DNA of 64,000 nt from Temnothorax longispinosus (lineage: Eukaryota > Arthropoda > Insecta > Hymenoptera > Formicidae), in the NCBI RefSeq assembly GCF_030848805.1, contig NC_092358.1:26889720-26953719 (forward strand). The letters run 5' to 3'. Position numbers and translations under genes: made by a program. Of the stretch, positions 40,401 to 54,300 are shown piece by piece (positions within the stretch are counted from its first letter, which is position 1; each line of letters begins with the position of its first letter). The notes beneath the pieces are model-generated. The model was not told the origin of the DNA. It did no database searches and saw only the letters and a list, made by a program, of their open reading frames with translations.

Positions 40401-43400
40401 AAATTAGTCGTCCGATTGAACGCACGAATAATTTGCAATATAGCGATTTAACTATGCATCCTATTTCCTGAGCCTACAAGTTTGAAACTAAAGAAAATAA
40501 CCAATCTTAAGCACATCAGATGCAAATACTTGACGAAGGCAACTGAACTGAAGACGACAAAAAACTGATTTTCTCTGTTTTTATAGATGGGGCCGTAAAC
40601 GAGCACTGCTATCTTCTCTGATACCGTTTATAATTGGGTGGATACTTATCGCCAGTGCAGTCCACGTTTCTATGCTTTATATTGCTCGATTCATATTTGG
40701 ATTGGCTGTGTCTATCACGTTCACAAACCTTCCTATGTATTGTGGTGAAATCGCTGAGGTAAACTTATTTTGCATACAAGTTGTACATTTATACGCAGAG
40801 TTTTCAAGGACTATCGTGCTTTCTACTGTTTCTCGTTTAAAATATAACGATAAATTGGTACTAAGAAGTTACATATTGTTATATCTTTTCAGACTTCTAT
40901 CAGGGGATCGTTGGGCTCTTTTCTTCAGCTCTTTATCACGATCGGTTTCCTATATGCCTACGCTATTGGACCGTTCGTGAGCTACGTGGTCTTCTGGATT
41001 CTCTGTGCCCTCCTGCCGGTGATCTTCTTCGTCTGTTTCATGATGATGCCAGAGTCTCCGTATTTTCTTCTCAATCAAGGCCGCAGAGATGAGGCGATCG
41101 CATCACTAGCGAAGCTCCGCAGCAAATCCGAAGCGGCTGTCCAGAAGGAGGCTGACGAGATACAGGTAAGTCAGCAAAGCATAATTTTCTCTTATAAAAT
41201 TCTCTGCTCTAAAAGAATCTCAGGATTCTTAAGAGTTAAGTATCAATTCGATTCTTAGTTGACTTTTTATCAACACTTCGCACGAAAATTCAAATTGTAG
41301 GGATATTCAATTTTATGAAAAAATCTGTACGCGCGCGCGAAAATTATATGCAGTTTGTATAATTTATTCTAATAAAAATTGCTAATTCCATTCGGAGTCC
41401 TTTAAGGCTTCGTCGATTTCTCGAGTAACAAGATAGTCGCTAATGTTATCTGAACTGTCACGAGCACGTACTCGATCTCATTGCTAAGCGCATGTCCGAG
41501 TATATATTGCCTGTCAGATCACGTTAGACAAACGAGGTCGCGGCTAAGGCCGTTCCTTGATCCTAAATGACAATGTCGCACAGTCGTGAGGGACAGTTAT
41601 GACTGACTTGCAGACAACATTACTTCCTACAATGCAGAGTCTTGCAGAACTGCCGGGTGTTCTTTCAGTCGTACGTGGCCATATGTTAAACGAAAAAAAA
41701 GCAGCTATTACTTCAGCGTTGAAACAGTCGCAAAATATAATATAATTGCAGAAGTAATTAACATTGAAAACAATTTTGAGAAATTGTAAGTGGACAGCAA
41801 ATTTGCTTCAGTGTTAACTGTAACTATATTTCTTAATAATAATTTGGTCGTTATATTATTCTATTTATTTCAGAATATTCTAGTCAACTGTTACGCTCCA
41901 ATTTTTATATTTATTGCTTAATAAATTCGTCTCGCTTTCAATTTTCCAGGTGATACTTGACGAGGCTTTCAAGAATCAAGCCAGCATCTCGGATCTATTC
42001 AAAGTGAAGGTGAACTTCAAGGCGCTGATCTACACATGTCTCATGGTTTCCTTCCAGCAATTTACCGGTATCAACGTCGTACTGTTCTATATGCAAGACA
42101 TCTTTATCGCTGCCGGAGGTCTAGTCCCATCGGAGATAGCGGCAATTATCATCGGAGTTGTACAGGTGTTTGCGTCAATGGTCACCCCCGTGGTTGTCGA
42201 CAAATTAGGTAGAAGGATGCTCCTCGTTTTCTCCGGCATAGGAGAGACAGTCAGTTTGGTGAGTAATTGCCTCTATTTTTAGATTCAAACCCAAGTTAGT
42301 CAACATTTTTATCAGCTTCCTCATTTAAATTGCATTAAACAGACGTTTGTTTTTTGTAAGCCTCGTAATCTGGTCGTTCAATGAGATAAATTAGAGAAAA
42401 ATAAAATTTTGTTATGTATTAATCTGGTACTGATATCCTATAAATATTTTTTGTTGACGATAATTTGTAGATGACTGGCGCGATTTATCGCGTGCCAATT
42501 AATTTTCATACTCGTGGATTATATGCAGATCATTAAACGCATTCCTCAGTCGCGCGTTTACGATCGCCATGCATAATTACATTTGCTGCATTTAATGACT
42601 CTTTCTTTTATCACTCATCTCACCTTCGAGGAAATCATTCGCGGGGCAAATTACTTAATTACCTGATAAAGAAGATTGAGTCGCGACTTGAGATCGCCAC
42701 TCGCACGATCCTCTCTGTAGATCAGATAAATATAGATGCGCGATACGGTAAAGTCCCCGTGCTCGGTGAAATCGGTGCGGGAAATATATAACAGCGAACC
42801 ACGCGGATGTACAATGCGAGACGAGGAAGGTCGAGCATTATATATACGAATTATCATTACGCATTCAAATGGAATGCGATGTATCGGATGTAATTCAGTG
42901 TACGAAGCTAGAAAACTTCCACGTGACCGTGTGTGCACAATTACATAATTTACAGACAGAAGGCAGACGCGCGTACAATAACACACGGCAGAAAGAGTTG
43001 AGAAAATTATAATTCTTCCTTTTAGGATCTTTTGAAACCTGAGTTGCTTTTTTCCATTAGATACTTTGGAACATATCTCGGTACTTTAGAAATTTAATAA
43101 TATTAAAAATTGTGAAAAACTTCAGAAATTTTTCATAACAATAATGCGTCATCATAGATCACAATTCTTCTAGCATCGAACATGTTCAATAGCACTGAAT
43201 TTTTTTGTTAAATTTTGATTTTTGCTATTAGACTTTTATTGCGAGCTTGTCGTGTGACTGGACATTTATTTTGCAGTTTGCCCTGGGCTTGTATTTTTAC
43301 CTGAAGGAAGTACAGCACGCGAACGACGTGGTTGAGCAGATATCCTGGTTGCCGATAGTCGCGCTCATCATCTTCATTATCACGTACTGCGTAGGCTGGG

Positions 43401-43705
43401 GCCCGCTTCCATGGGCAGTGATGGGTGAAATGTTTGCCTCGAATGTCAAGGCTAAAGCTTCCAGTATAACGGTTTTCGTCTGCTGGTTCTTGGCTTTTAT
43501 CATCACCAAGTTCTCCAGCAACCTCGAAGATGCATTCCATGGCAAGTACGGAGGCTTCTGGATCTTCGGAGGATTCTGCATTCTTAGTGTACTTTTCACG
43601 GTACTGCTGTTGCCTGAAACGAAAGGCAAGACTCTTCAGCAAATCCAGGACGAACTCAATGGAGTGACTTCGACTACAACCGTCGAGAATGGGACGAAGA
43701 AGTGA
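31470..43705 (+). CDS. Tret1-like sugar transporter A (array copy 1), 471 aa
   Basis: MFS sugar porter, probably a plasma-membrane facilitator of hexose or trehalose. Exons: 31470-31518, 40204-40387, 40587-40758, 40893-41165, 41950-42258, 43277-43705, in frame with phases 1,2,0,0,0. Motifs: GEKWGRKR after TM2, PESP at 188-191, QQFTGIN at 262-268, DKLGRR at 310-315, GPLPW at 371-375, PETKG at 442-446. It keeps the GLUT-type sugar-contact residues Gln147 (TM5), Gln262/Gln263 and Asn268 (TM7), Trp375 and Trp399. The frame is open upstream to an ATG at 31293, which would add 59 residues, but that ATG precedes the TATA box and the extension is broken in B, C and D, so I prefer 31470. Intron 1 is 8.7 kb against 0.8-1.8 kb in the sister copies. 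Poly(A) candidate AATAAA at 44067-44072. Substrate is inferred from the family. Confidence 0.87.
35237..35270. repeat. CT microsatellite
   Basis: An uninterrupted CTCTCTCTCTCTCTCT run followed by an interrupted one, within intron 1 of transporter A. Confidence 0.85.
37801..37936. repeat. diverged tandem repeat, two units of about 67 bp
   Basis: Both units carry TTACGTCAGA, CATATTTTTG, GCGA and CTGTAGCTTGA in the same order. They differ by several substitutions and small indels, so the duplication is not recent. It lies in the part of A's intron 1 missing from the sister genes. Confidence 0.75.
38289..38447. mobile_element. TTAA-flanked short inverted-repeat element
   Basis: A 151-base element (38293-38443) lies between two TTAA tetranucleotides. 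Its ends are reverse complements for about 46 bases (GGACTCAGGCACAATGAGAG at the left; the right end is its near mirror). The loop contains two copies of GTGTCTTGAAAAAAGA. TTAA flanks are what piggyBac-type transposons produce, but the element is too short for a transposase and the ends are not recognisably piggyBac. Confidence 0.6.
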
Positions 43706-45879
43706 GGAGGGAATATTCGCCTTCGATTATCCTGATGAATGGTGTACGCGGAACACCTGACGAATTCGCGAGACACTTTAAAGAGATTTGATATTTATAA
43801 AAGATACGTGGAGTACAGTTTTATATTTTTATGACATATCTAGAGATTTGACATCATTTACAGCGGAGAAGAATCAAGTAGAATATCAGAATGCGAACAA
43901 TATACGTGCCTATATTACACTGCCTTTATAGATATTGTTGATATAATATGGGCAAAAATATATCTTTGAGTTTGGATTACCATTCAGTCTCCTGTTATTA
44001 ATGTTGCTTAAATTACAAAGAAGAATGGAAAACGCATCAATGAACGAATGATGGTTTGATGATTTAAATAAAATGAATAATAAGTAGAAATTTAGAAAGA
44101 GTAAAACGGGGATAGATTCTATTTTTGCTCATATATTATGTTTACGCAGAAACAGTTTTGTTGTATTCTACATGGAACCAAAAATACTTCATCGTCTTCC
44201 AAACACCTTTGTATAACATGGCACACAGCAATTGTATGTATATATAATGCAGGTCATATCATACATATTCGTAAATACGCTCGCGTTAATGATATACCTT
44301 GTCACGTATCATTGTCCATAAGCTTCGTCTTCCGAGCGTAAAGGAATTTGTGATGTGCTAGTAAACGTTCATCCTACGTTTTCATGCAAGTTCCTGATTC
44401 TGGTCCGTGATTAAGAAAACGCGGTGGAGTCAACAATACGACTCCTTTACGCGTATTTTATCGAGATTTTTCTAGTATTTCGCATGCTGGACGTGGCGTA
44501 AAACATGAAAAACGAAAAAGATTAATTTTGCGGCGTATTTCTCGTTCACGGATGAGAGACTAGTCATTTTATAATACGTCTGCATAGAAAGAAAACGTAA
44601 TTATTAACAACGACGTCGAAGATATCAAAATCTAAAAGAAAATTTCATGTCGAGTAGCGTAGAAATTTGATATCATTAAAACTGCTAATAAATTGGTGAA
44701 TATATACGGCGCAAAAAGATGGAGAGAAACATGAAATAACTTTTTTTTATGAAATATTGACAACAACAAGGCGGTTATCGTTATATCTAATCATCTAGAA
44801 AACACAATTTTACATAATTTACATACAACATAAATTATTATAATTACGCGAACAAAATAATTTTAAGACATAATAAAACATTGTATTATTAGTTGATTCA
44901 CAATAATTATCTAAGTTATTATGCGTAATATTGTAATATTATTTTAATAAGTGGTATTATTTATAAACGCGCGATGCATTTTTTAGTCCTAACAACTTAA
45001 GAAGAGATACGACAAATTTTTAATTTAATATCGTCTCAGAGTATACTGAAGCATTTTAATATTAAAAAAAATTACTCTATTTATTCTGATATATTGTTTT
45101 CAAAATCTAATTTGCCAGATAAAATTATAATAATGGAAATTATAATTATATTAAAAAGATTGATAAATTTTATTGACAAATAAGCGCTGGCTGCATATAT
45201 TAATCAACGAATAAGATTTTTATAAACAATTTTTAATGTAGATAATATTGACGTTTTGAAATAACTTTTATAAAGTATATATAAAGAAAACACTCTACTA
45301 TATTAATAAATAATGAATGACACTGTCTATAAGGTTCCTTTTGCCTTTCGCAAGACGTTCGGATTTGTACGAATGGCAAATTAATTAAAAAAAATGACAG
45401 ACCTTATTCAAGACAGTGCTCTACTCTTTATCTGCTACATATCAACTGTTTATGGCCATATTGTATATATTTTAATACACAATGATATATTTTTGTATAT
45501 AAATTATTAGAGTAATAAATAAATAAAATATACATTTCGAAATACTGCGTATACTTGTTGCTTACCATTGCTTTCCTTATTTTAATGTGGCTGCTATTTT
45601 AGCATTATAGTTATACCTCACTTATTATAAAGCTGAATCTCGTTTCCTGATAAAAAGAAGATATTACGAATAAATATGTGAATACATCGGGAAAGATTAA
45701 GTTACTATATTACATATTATTTTAAATAGATAGAATTTTTCTTTTTTCACAAACATTCAATCTAGCACCTTAATGAGATCCTAAAAGTAAAATTCGCAAA
45801 TAAATTCCCGTCTATCCCTTTGTTTTTCTATAACTCGATCTGTTTCTTTCGGTCTCGGGGAGTTTCCTAAGCCCTAGAC
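43706..45879. other. A-B intergenic region
   Basis: The 3' UTR of A and AT-rich flank. About 43706-44960 resembles the region after C (56577-57800), and about 45216-45780 resembles the region after B (50478-51040), so it is part of the duplicated unit. No coding sequence seen. Confidence 0.6.
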
Positions 45880-46238
45880 ATCGTTATGCGGTGTCACCGC
45901 ACGACCTTGATCATGGCGTCTCGTTTCAGGGTCTAGGTCTCGAAACGTCGGTCGTTGCATCCCGCATCGCCTGCGCCGCAGCGACGGCGATCGAGATCGC
46001 GCTTTGCGAGGAGCGGCAAAAAAAAAATGAGTGGGAGAGAGACGTGGAGATCGAGACAATTACAGATCGAGGATACGACCTCCCCCACTCGAGGCAATGA
46101 GTAGATAGGGCACTCTTATAAATAATATGCCTACAACCCTGTATCTATAGTGAGTTCCTCTTCGGTGCATTATACACTCCAGTCGGGAAGTTTAACATAT
46201 GTGACAGGACCATCGTCAGCCATCATTATCTCGAAGAG
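45880..46238 (+). promoter_or_regulatory. conserved promoter block of transporter B
   Basis: Homologous to the blocks before A, C and D, including ACGTCGGTCGTTGCATCCCG and GAGGAGCGGCAAAA. A clean TATAAA is at 46117-46122, 122 bases before the ATG. The upstream open frame seen in A is broken here, which argues that this is 5' UTR and not protein. Confidence 0.6.
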
Positions 46239-49200
46239 ATGACGGAGAAAGGTTCCAAGCTCCCTCAATTCCTGGCTGGTGTAGCGGGTAAGTTCGCGTC
46301 CATAAAGGGCAGCATCCTTGAGGAAAAGAAATCAAATTAATTTATTGTCAAAACGCTGTTTTTATTTATTTATTGGAGTCTACTTTATACGTATTTTTTT
46401 ATAATAATTCAACTTCAACCCGAGAATTATTAATTGTTTTGTTAATTCTTACTTGCTTAAGAATCGTATTAGAAGCTTTTATTTGTGCTGGAAGTTTTGA
46501 AAGCGCAACTTTAATTATCTGATATTTAAATTTCTATTTATAAAATAATAGGTTATTAGACTTTTAAATTCCAATATAATCATATTGACAACGTGATAAA
46601 AAATTATAAGATATGTAAATCTTATCCTGATTGGTTAAACGATAAGAGAAATGTTAAATCATTCAGTGCGTGGTATAATCGATAGATGATATAGTTACAT
46701 TAGTTACCGAAAAATAATCATAAAAATTTTTCATCGAAAATAAAGCATCGTGCCAAATATTCTTTCACTATTCACGTTATCTCGTAACACATTCGTATTT
46801 CATATTACAAAGCGATGATTTCGAGCGCGTATCTGTATGAATCTATATAAATTCGTAATAATACTTGGCACGGATTTATCGCGTAAACGATTGGGAGCTT
46901 TCCAGCAAGCGACACAAGTCGACACAAACATCGTTCTATCTTTCTTTTTTGAGACAGATATCTCTTTTAAGAGTTTCCTTTCTGACAAAACAAAAATCCA
47001 GTTTTAATATATAATTAAACAATAATAGTACGTTAATTAAGCGCGAGAAGAAATTACGTAAATACTCCAGCAATTATTTATCTTGGTATTTTCTATTTGT
47101 ACATCCTAGAATTTTGTACAATCACAGCTAGTTTATCTGTCGTCGCGGCTGGTGCGGCTGGAGCGTGGACGAGTCCGGTCCTACCCAAATTATTAAAGGA
47201 TGGTGGACCTTTGGGGTCACCGATCAGCAGCGAGCAGAGTTCTTGGATAGGATCTCTGGCGTCCATCGGTGCTATCTTCGGCACCTCCGTGGCCGGATAT
47301 CTCGCAGACAGATATGTTTATATAAATTAACAATTTAATTACACGCATGAATAATTTCGCAAAATAGCGATTTAACTATGCGTCCTATTTTGCAGGCGAT
47401 AAAAAGTTGACTTTTTCTACAGATGGGGCCGTAAACGAACATTGCTATCTTCTCTGGTGCCATTTATAATTGGATGGACACTTGTCGCTACTGCACATCA
47501 CGTCGCACAGCTTTATGTCGCTCGATTTATATTTGGATTGAATTTAGCTATCACGTTTACAATCCTTCCTATGTATTGTTGCGAAATCGCTGAGGTAAAT
47601 TAATTTTGCATATGTACAAGCGATACAACCATTTACACTCAGAGTTTTCAAGCAGTGTCACGTTTTCTTCTGTTTTCCGTTTAAAAAATTATGATTAAAA
47701 TTGGTATAACGTATATATAATGTGTATAAATTTTTGTATATACTGTTCAATCTCTCTGGCTCTTTTGTTTGTTAAATAATATTAAAATAAATTGCTTGTT
47801 ACACATATAATAACGAACTATTGTTATATCCTTTTAGACTTCTATCAGGGGAGCGTTGGGTTCTTTTCTTGCGCTTTTCAACGCGACCGGCATCCTATAT
47901 TCTTACATTATAGGACCGTTCGTCAGTTACGTAGTCTTGTGGATTCTCTGTGCCATCCTGCCGGTGATCTTCTTCGTCTGCTTCATGATGATGCCGGAGT
48001 CTCCGTATTTCCTTCTCAGCCAGGGCCGCAGAGAAGAGGCAATCGCATCACTAGGGAGACTTCGAAGCAAATCCAAAGCGGCTGTCCAGAAGGAGGCTGA
48101 CGAAATACAGGTAAGTCAGTAAAGCTGGTAATTTTGTCTTATAGAATCCTCTGCTCTAAAAGAATCTCAAGATTCTTAAGTGTAAAGAATTAAATCGACT
48201 TTTTGTTGACCTCCTATATTAATTCTCCCTTGAGAAATTCAAATTGTCGGGATATATTCGATTTTATGAAAAACTCGGTATGAAAAATATGCAATCGGTA
48301 TAAGTTATTGTAATAAAAATTGCTAATTGCGGCCGTTTATGGATTCGTTGATTTCTCGAGTGACAAAGTAGTCTATGCTAATGCTATCCACCTACACTGT
48401 TACGAACATGTACTCGATCGTAGCTAAACGCATGTCCGAGTGTATATTGTTCGTCAGGTCATGTCAGACAAACGAGATCGCAGACAGTTTCTTTGATTCT
48501 GAACGACAATGTCGCACAATTGTGAGGGACAATTATGCCTTGCGTGCTATACAGCGTGTTGCAGAACTGCAGAATGCTCTTTCAGTTGTACGCGACTATA
48601 TAATAAACGAGGAAATGTAGCTATTGTTTCAGCGTTGAAACAATCGCAAAATATAATATAATTGCAGAAATAATTAACATTAAAAACCATTTTGAGGAAT
48701 TAGAAGCTACGATTGACCTGAAACTTTATCTCCTAGCGATAAGTTGAGCTTTATATTATTCCATTTATTTTAGAATATTCTAGGTAAACTATTACGCTTC
48801 CCATTTTCATATTTTTACTTAATAAATTCGGTCTCGCTTTCGATTTTTCAGGTTACACTTGACGAGGCTTTCAAAAATCAAGCCAGGATCTCGGATTTGT
48901 TTCGAGTAAAAGTGAACTTAAAGGCGCTGATTTACACGTGCTCCATGATTTCCTTGCAGCAGCTTATCGGCATCAGTGTCGTGCTGGTGTATATACATAA
49001 TATCTTTATCGCTGCCGGAGGTCTTGTCTCATCGGAGATAGCGCCGATTGTCGTCGGAGTCGTTCATCTATTAGGGTCAATGGTGACACCCTTTGTTGTC
49101 GACAGATCAGGTAGAAAGAGTCTCCTTATTTTTTCTGGAATTGGAGTGATAATCAGTACGGTGAGTAATTGTCTCTATTTTTGGATTTAACTTTAAATTA

Positions 49201-50355
49201 TATAATTAACGATGAATTAGAATAATTACACTCATGAAAATAAGAAAAAATTAATTCGATTTTAACCTGGGATGTAATTTAACTTAATTATGAGAAGCTC
49301 GTCATATCTTATTTTGTTATTGATACTGAGTACATACTGCCTCACTAACAAAGATAATTAGTAGCAGAAATCAATTATAATAACATTAAAGCTTTGCGTT
49401 AAATATAAGAAGAAAAATATCAGGAATATATGAACTAGTACTTAATATATCGTGCATTAAAACGTTTAGAAAGTTCTCGTATACTTACTCTCTTGATAAA
49501 CAGCAGATAATTCTGAAAATTCTGAAATTTGCATGAAAAGTGTGTTCAAAATTAGTGTATTCATGAAGCGATAAACGTAATGCGGTAAAGTCGTAAAGTT
49601 TACTCCCTATTTTATGAAACAAGTTGTAATTTCGCTTTGCAACAGAATGATGAACTTGAACAGTTTGTTAGAGTGGACATACGTTGTAGTTTTTAAAGAA
49701 ACTTTGAGGAATTTATATTAATATCATTAAAAATTATAAAGATAAATTTTATTTCAAGCAATGCGATTATCTTTAAAATCGCGTTTAATTAATAAGCACG
49801 AAATGCTATCAAATTTAATATCAGATATCACTTAATATTATTATACTTTTATCAGATTTTTTATTTAAATTTGATTAAACAGAAGCTATTTACTTTGCGA
49901 GCATCGTCGTGTAATTTATTTTGCAGTGTGCTCTGGGTTTGTATTTCTATCTGAAGGAGGTACAGCACGCGGATGACGTGATAGAGCAGATATCCTGGTT
50001 GCCGATGGTCGCGCTTATCGTCTACATTGCCACGTACAGCGTAGGCTGGGGTCCGATTCCATGGGCATTGATGGGTGAGATGTTCGCTTCGAACATCAAG
50101 GCTAAAGGTTCTAGTATAACTGTTTTCTTTAGCGAAGGCTTGAGCTTCGTCATGATCAAGTTCTCCGTCAATCTTGAAGAAGCTTTCAATGGCAAATACG
50201 TGATCTTCTGGATATTCGGAGGTTTCTGCATCATTGGTATCTTTTTCACGGTAATGCTGTTGCCCGAAACAAAAGGCAAGACTCTTAAGCAAATCCAAGA
50301 TGAACTCAATGGAGTGACTTCGACTATGAACGTCGAAAAGAGGACGAAGCAGTGA
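46239..50355 (+). CDS. Tret1-like sugar transporter B (array copy 2), splice donor damaged
   Basis: MFS sugar porter paralogue. Exons by alignment with A and C: 46239-46287, 47128-47311, 47423-47594, 47838-48110, 48852-49160, 49927-50355; all frames are open and would give 471 aa. However, the base pair after exon 2 is AT (ACAG|ATATGTTT), where C has ATAG|GTATGTTT and the other copies have GT. Reading through gives a stop at 47328-47330, and the nearest GT puts exon 3 out of frame. Substrate-site residues also differ: Ala147 for Gln, QQLIGIS for QQFTGIN (Ser268 for Asn), and Glu399 for Trp. The YCGEIAE motif has become YCCEIAE. GPIPW, PESP and PETKG are kept. It is either a young pseudogene, a gene using a rare AT-AG intron, or a sequence error at that site. 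Open frames across 1.4 kb suggest that any loss is recent. Confidence 0.7.
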
Positions 50356-51039
50356 AGTGGAAACGCTCGCGTTCGATAATCCTGACGAATGGTGTATGTC
50401 GAACACCTGATGAATTTGCGAGACACTTTGAAGAGAATAGATATTTGTAAAATATACGTAGAATAAAGTTATAATATATCTAGGGATTTTTATAAACAAT
50501 TTTTAATGTACATAATTATACTAACGTTTTGAAATAATCTCTTATAAAATATATATATAAAAAAACACTACTATATATTAATAAATGATGAATGACAATG
50601 TCTATAAGATTCCTTTTGCCTTTCGCAAAACGAATTTGTACGAATGGCAAATTAATTAAAAAAAAAAAATAATAGACTTTATTCAAGACAGTGCTCTACT
50701 CTTTATCTGCTACATATCAACTGTCTGTGGTGCATATATTTTAATACATAACGGTATATTTTTGTATATAATTGTTAGAGTAATAACTAAATAAATAAAT
50801 AAAATACATATTTCGAAATACTGTGTATACTTGTTGCTTATCATTGCTTTCCTTATTTTAATGCGGCTGCTATTTTAGCATTATTGTTGCCTCACTTATT
50901 ATAAAATTGAATCTCATTTTTTGGTAAAAAGGAGATATTACAAATAAGTATGTGAATGCATTGGGAAAGATTATAAGTTATTATATTACATATTATTTTA
51001 AATAGGTAGAATATCTCTTCCTTCACAAACATACAATCT
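50356..51039. other. B-C intergenic region
   Basis: A short 3' flank with AATAAA at 50462-50467, a likely poly(A) signal. From about 50478 it matches the distal part of the A-B spacer (from about 45216), implying that about 1.4 kb present after A is missing after B. No coding sequence. Confidence 0.6.
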
Positions 51040-51370
51040 AGCATTTCAATGACCATGGTCTCGTTTCAGGATCTAGGTTTTGAGACATCGGTCGTTGCAT
51101 CGCCGCAGCGACGGCGATCGATCCGCGATCGAGATTACGCTTTGCGAGGAGCGGCAAAAAAAAGAGTGGGAGAGAGACATAGAGACGATTAGAGATCGCG
51201 AATATGACTCCCACTCGAGGCAATGATGAGCAGATAGGGCCCTCTTATAAAAACTATGCTTGTACCTATAGTGAGTTCCTTTTCGGTGTATTATATACTC
51301 CAGTCAGAAAAACAGTGGAGCTGAACATACCAGTGGCAGGACCATCGTCAGTCATCACTATCTCGAAGAG
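51040..51370 (+). promoter_or_regulatory. conserved promoter block of transporter C
   Basis: Shares the GC-rich GCGACGGCGATCGATCCGCG stretch and GAGGAGCGGCAAAA with the other copies, with TATAAA at 51246-51251, 125 bases before the ATG. Confidence 0.6.
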
Positions 51371-54300
51371 ATGACGGAGAAAGGTTCCAAGCTCCCTCAA
51401 TTCCTGGCTGCTGTAGCGGGTAAGTCCGTGTCTGTCCATAAAGGGCAGCAACCTTGAGGAAAAGAAATCAAATTAATTCATTGTCAAAACGCTGCTTTTA
51501 ATTATTTATTTATTGAAGTCTACTTTATACGTATTTTTTTTTTACGTATTAGAAGCCTTTATTTGTGCTAGAAGTTTTGAAAGCCCAACTTTAATTATCT
51601 GATATTTAAATTTCTATTTCTAAAAAAATAGGTTATTAGACTTTTAAATTCCAATATAATCATATTGACAATGATATAGTGTTACATTAGTTACCGAAAA
51701 ATAATCATCAAATTTTTCATCGAAAATAAAGCATCGTGCCAAATATTTTTTCTCTATTCACGTTATCTCGTGGCACATTCGTATTTCATATTGCGCAGCG
51801 ATGATTTCGGCCGCGTATCTATGAATCTATATAAATTCGTAATAATACTTGGCATGGATTTATCGCGTAAGCGATAGATAACAACTATTATCTCGTGTCA
51901 AGCACGATCAATAAGAAAGTAATTTACGAAATTCAGCGTAAATTAGTAACTCTACGATTGCATATTTTCCCGCGTGCAAAGACATCAAGAGGGAATAGTA
52001 CGTCTTATCGCTGTCACGCAATGATGACGATCGATCCACGAATGCGAAGATTCTATTTGTCTCTTACTTGCGAATGAAAAAAATCGCCGATGTTGAGTGC
52101 GCAGACAAATTGAGGATTGTGCACTCTTTAAAGACCATTATTGCGTTTTATAGGTTATTTAAAAGGCATCTTAAAATACTTTAGGACGTTTAAGATATCG
52201 TACGAAGTTTTCTTTCTTTCTAACGTCTTTAAGACCTCCCAATTTGTCACGTCTTTAGAACATTGTTTTAATTGTCTTCTAGACATGCGTGTTGTGTCAG
52301 AGTTGTGTGGGATGTTCTAGATTATAATTAGCAAGTTTCATGCTAAATCGCGTTTAAGGTACAAAAAATTTAATATGAGATTCTGTTTGTGTTGGATGGG
52401 ATAATATCAACTAAAATCGAGTGGTAAGGAGCAATATCTCATCTTTAATATAGAGAGCGGAGAGGGTCATATCAAACAGACGTACAATAACATAAGCAGA
52501 GTTGAGTTGATTTGATTTGATTACAATTAAAGTGTGCAAGCGGTCTTATCGAAAACATTACCGATTTGATATGTCTACTAGAATTCCATTAAAGACATTG
52601 GTATTATCCTTAGAACATTGAGCGTATATACCTGGAAGAGGAATTGCCTATGCTTCCTGTGGAAAAGATCTGTGTCCAAGTCCCAAACATCCCAAGCATC
52701 TTTTTCTTTTTTTTTATAAACGTGGTTCTGTCTCGCACCCAACATTGGACATTCTTGGACGCAGGGCTCAATAATGGGCTCGATTCTTCATTCCCCTTCC
52801 AGGTATAAGTTCTAAAGTATTATTATTCAGTTATTCCGTGAACATTAAGAATTTATATTTTGTATCTATTAAGTAGTTATTAGAATATTAAACATTTATT
52901 CGCATTATCATATAATTATGTACTCTTCACTGCCGGTAAAACCTCCAACAGTTCGAGACAGATAGATATCTCTTTTCCTTTCCAACAAAACAAAAATCCA
53001 GCTTTAATATATAATTAAAAAATAATAGTACGTTATAATTAAGCGCGAGAAGAAATTACGTAAATACTCCAGCAATTATTTATCTTGGTATTTTCTATTT
53101 GTACAACCTAGAATTTTGTACAATCACAGCTAGTTTATCTGTCGTCGCGGCTGGTGCGGCTGGAGCGTGGTCGAGTCCGGTCCTACCCAAATTAGAAAAG
53201 GATGGTGGACCTTTGGGGTCATCGATCAGCAGCGAGCAGAGTTCTTGGATAGGATCTCTGGCGTCCATCGGTGCTATCTTCGGCACCTTCGCGGCAGGAT
53301 ATCTCGGAGATAGGTATGTTTATATAAATTAACAATTTAATTACACGCATGAATAATTTTGCAAAAATAGCGATTTAATTATGCGTCCTATTTTGCAGCA
53401 CTATCTATAAGTTAAAACTAAAGAAAAAAGAAAATTTTCATGAAAAAGTGTAAAGCTCGTATTGAATTCAAACACTTGACGAAGGCAAATGAACTGAAAA
53501 TGATAAAAAGTTGACTTTTTCTACAGATGGGGCCGTAAACGAACATTGCTATCTTCCCTGGTGCCATTTATAATTGGATGGACACTTGTCGCCACTGCAG
53601 GACACATTGTGCAGCTTTATGTTGCCCGATTTATATTTGGATTGACTTCGGCTATCACGTTCACAATCCTCCCTATGTATTGTGGCGAAATCGCTGAGGT
53701 AAATTTATTTTGCACATGTACAAGCGATACAACCATTTACACTCAGAGTTTTCAAGCACTATCATGTTTTCCTCTGTTTTCCGTTTAAAAAATGATGATT
53801 AAAATTGGTATAACGTATATATAATGTGTATAAATTTTTGTACTGTTCAATCTCTCTGGCTCTTTTGTTTGTTAAATAATATTAAAATAATTAAATTGCT
53901 TGTTATATAATAACGAACTATTGTTATATCTTTTCAGACTTCTGTCAGGGGAGCGTTGGGATCTTTTCTCCAGCTCTTTCACACGATTGGGATCCTATAT
54001 TCTTACGCTATTGGGCCGTTCGTCAGCTACACGATCTTGTGGATTCTCTGTGCCATCCTGCCGGTGATCTTTCTCGTCTGTTTCATGATGATGCCGGAGT
54101 CTCCGTATTTCCTTCTCAGCAAAGGCCGCAGAGAAGAGGCGATCGTATCACTAGCAAAGCTCCGAAACAAATCAGAAGCGGCTGTCCAGGAGGAGGCCGA
54201 CGAAATGCAGGTATGTATAAGTCAGCAAGGCATAATTTTCTTTCATAAAAGCTTCTGTTCTAAGAGAATCTCAAGATTCTTAAGCGCAAAGAATTAAATC

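Noticed and set aside
49861..50499. 212-codon minus-strand frame over exon 6 of copy B, with similar antisense frames over A and C
   Set aside because: They are shadows of the real + strand exon, present in each paralogue because the sense exon is conserved.
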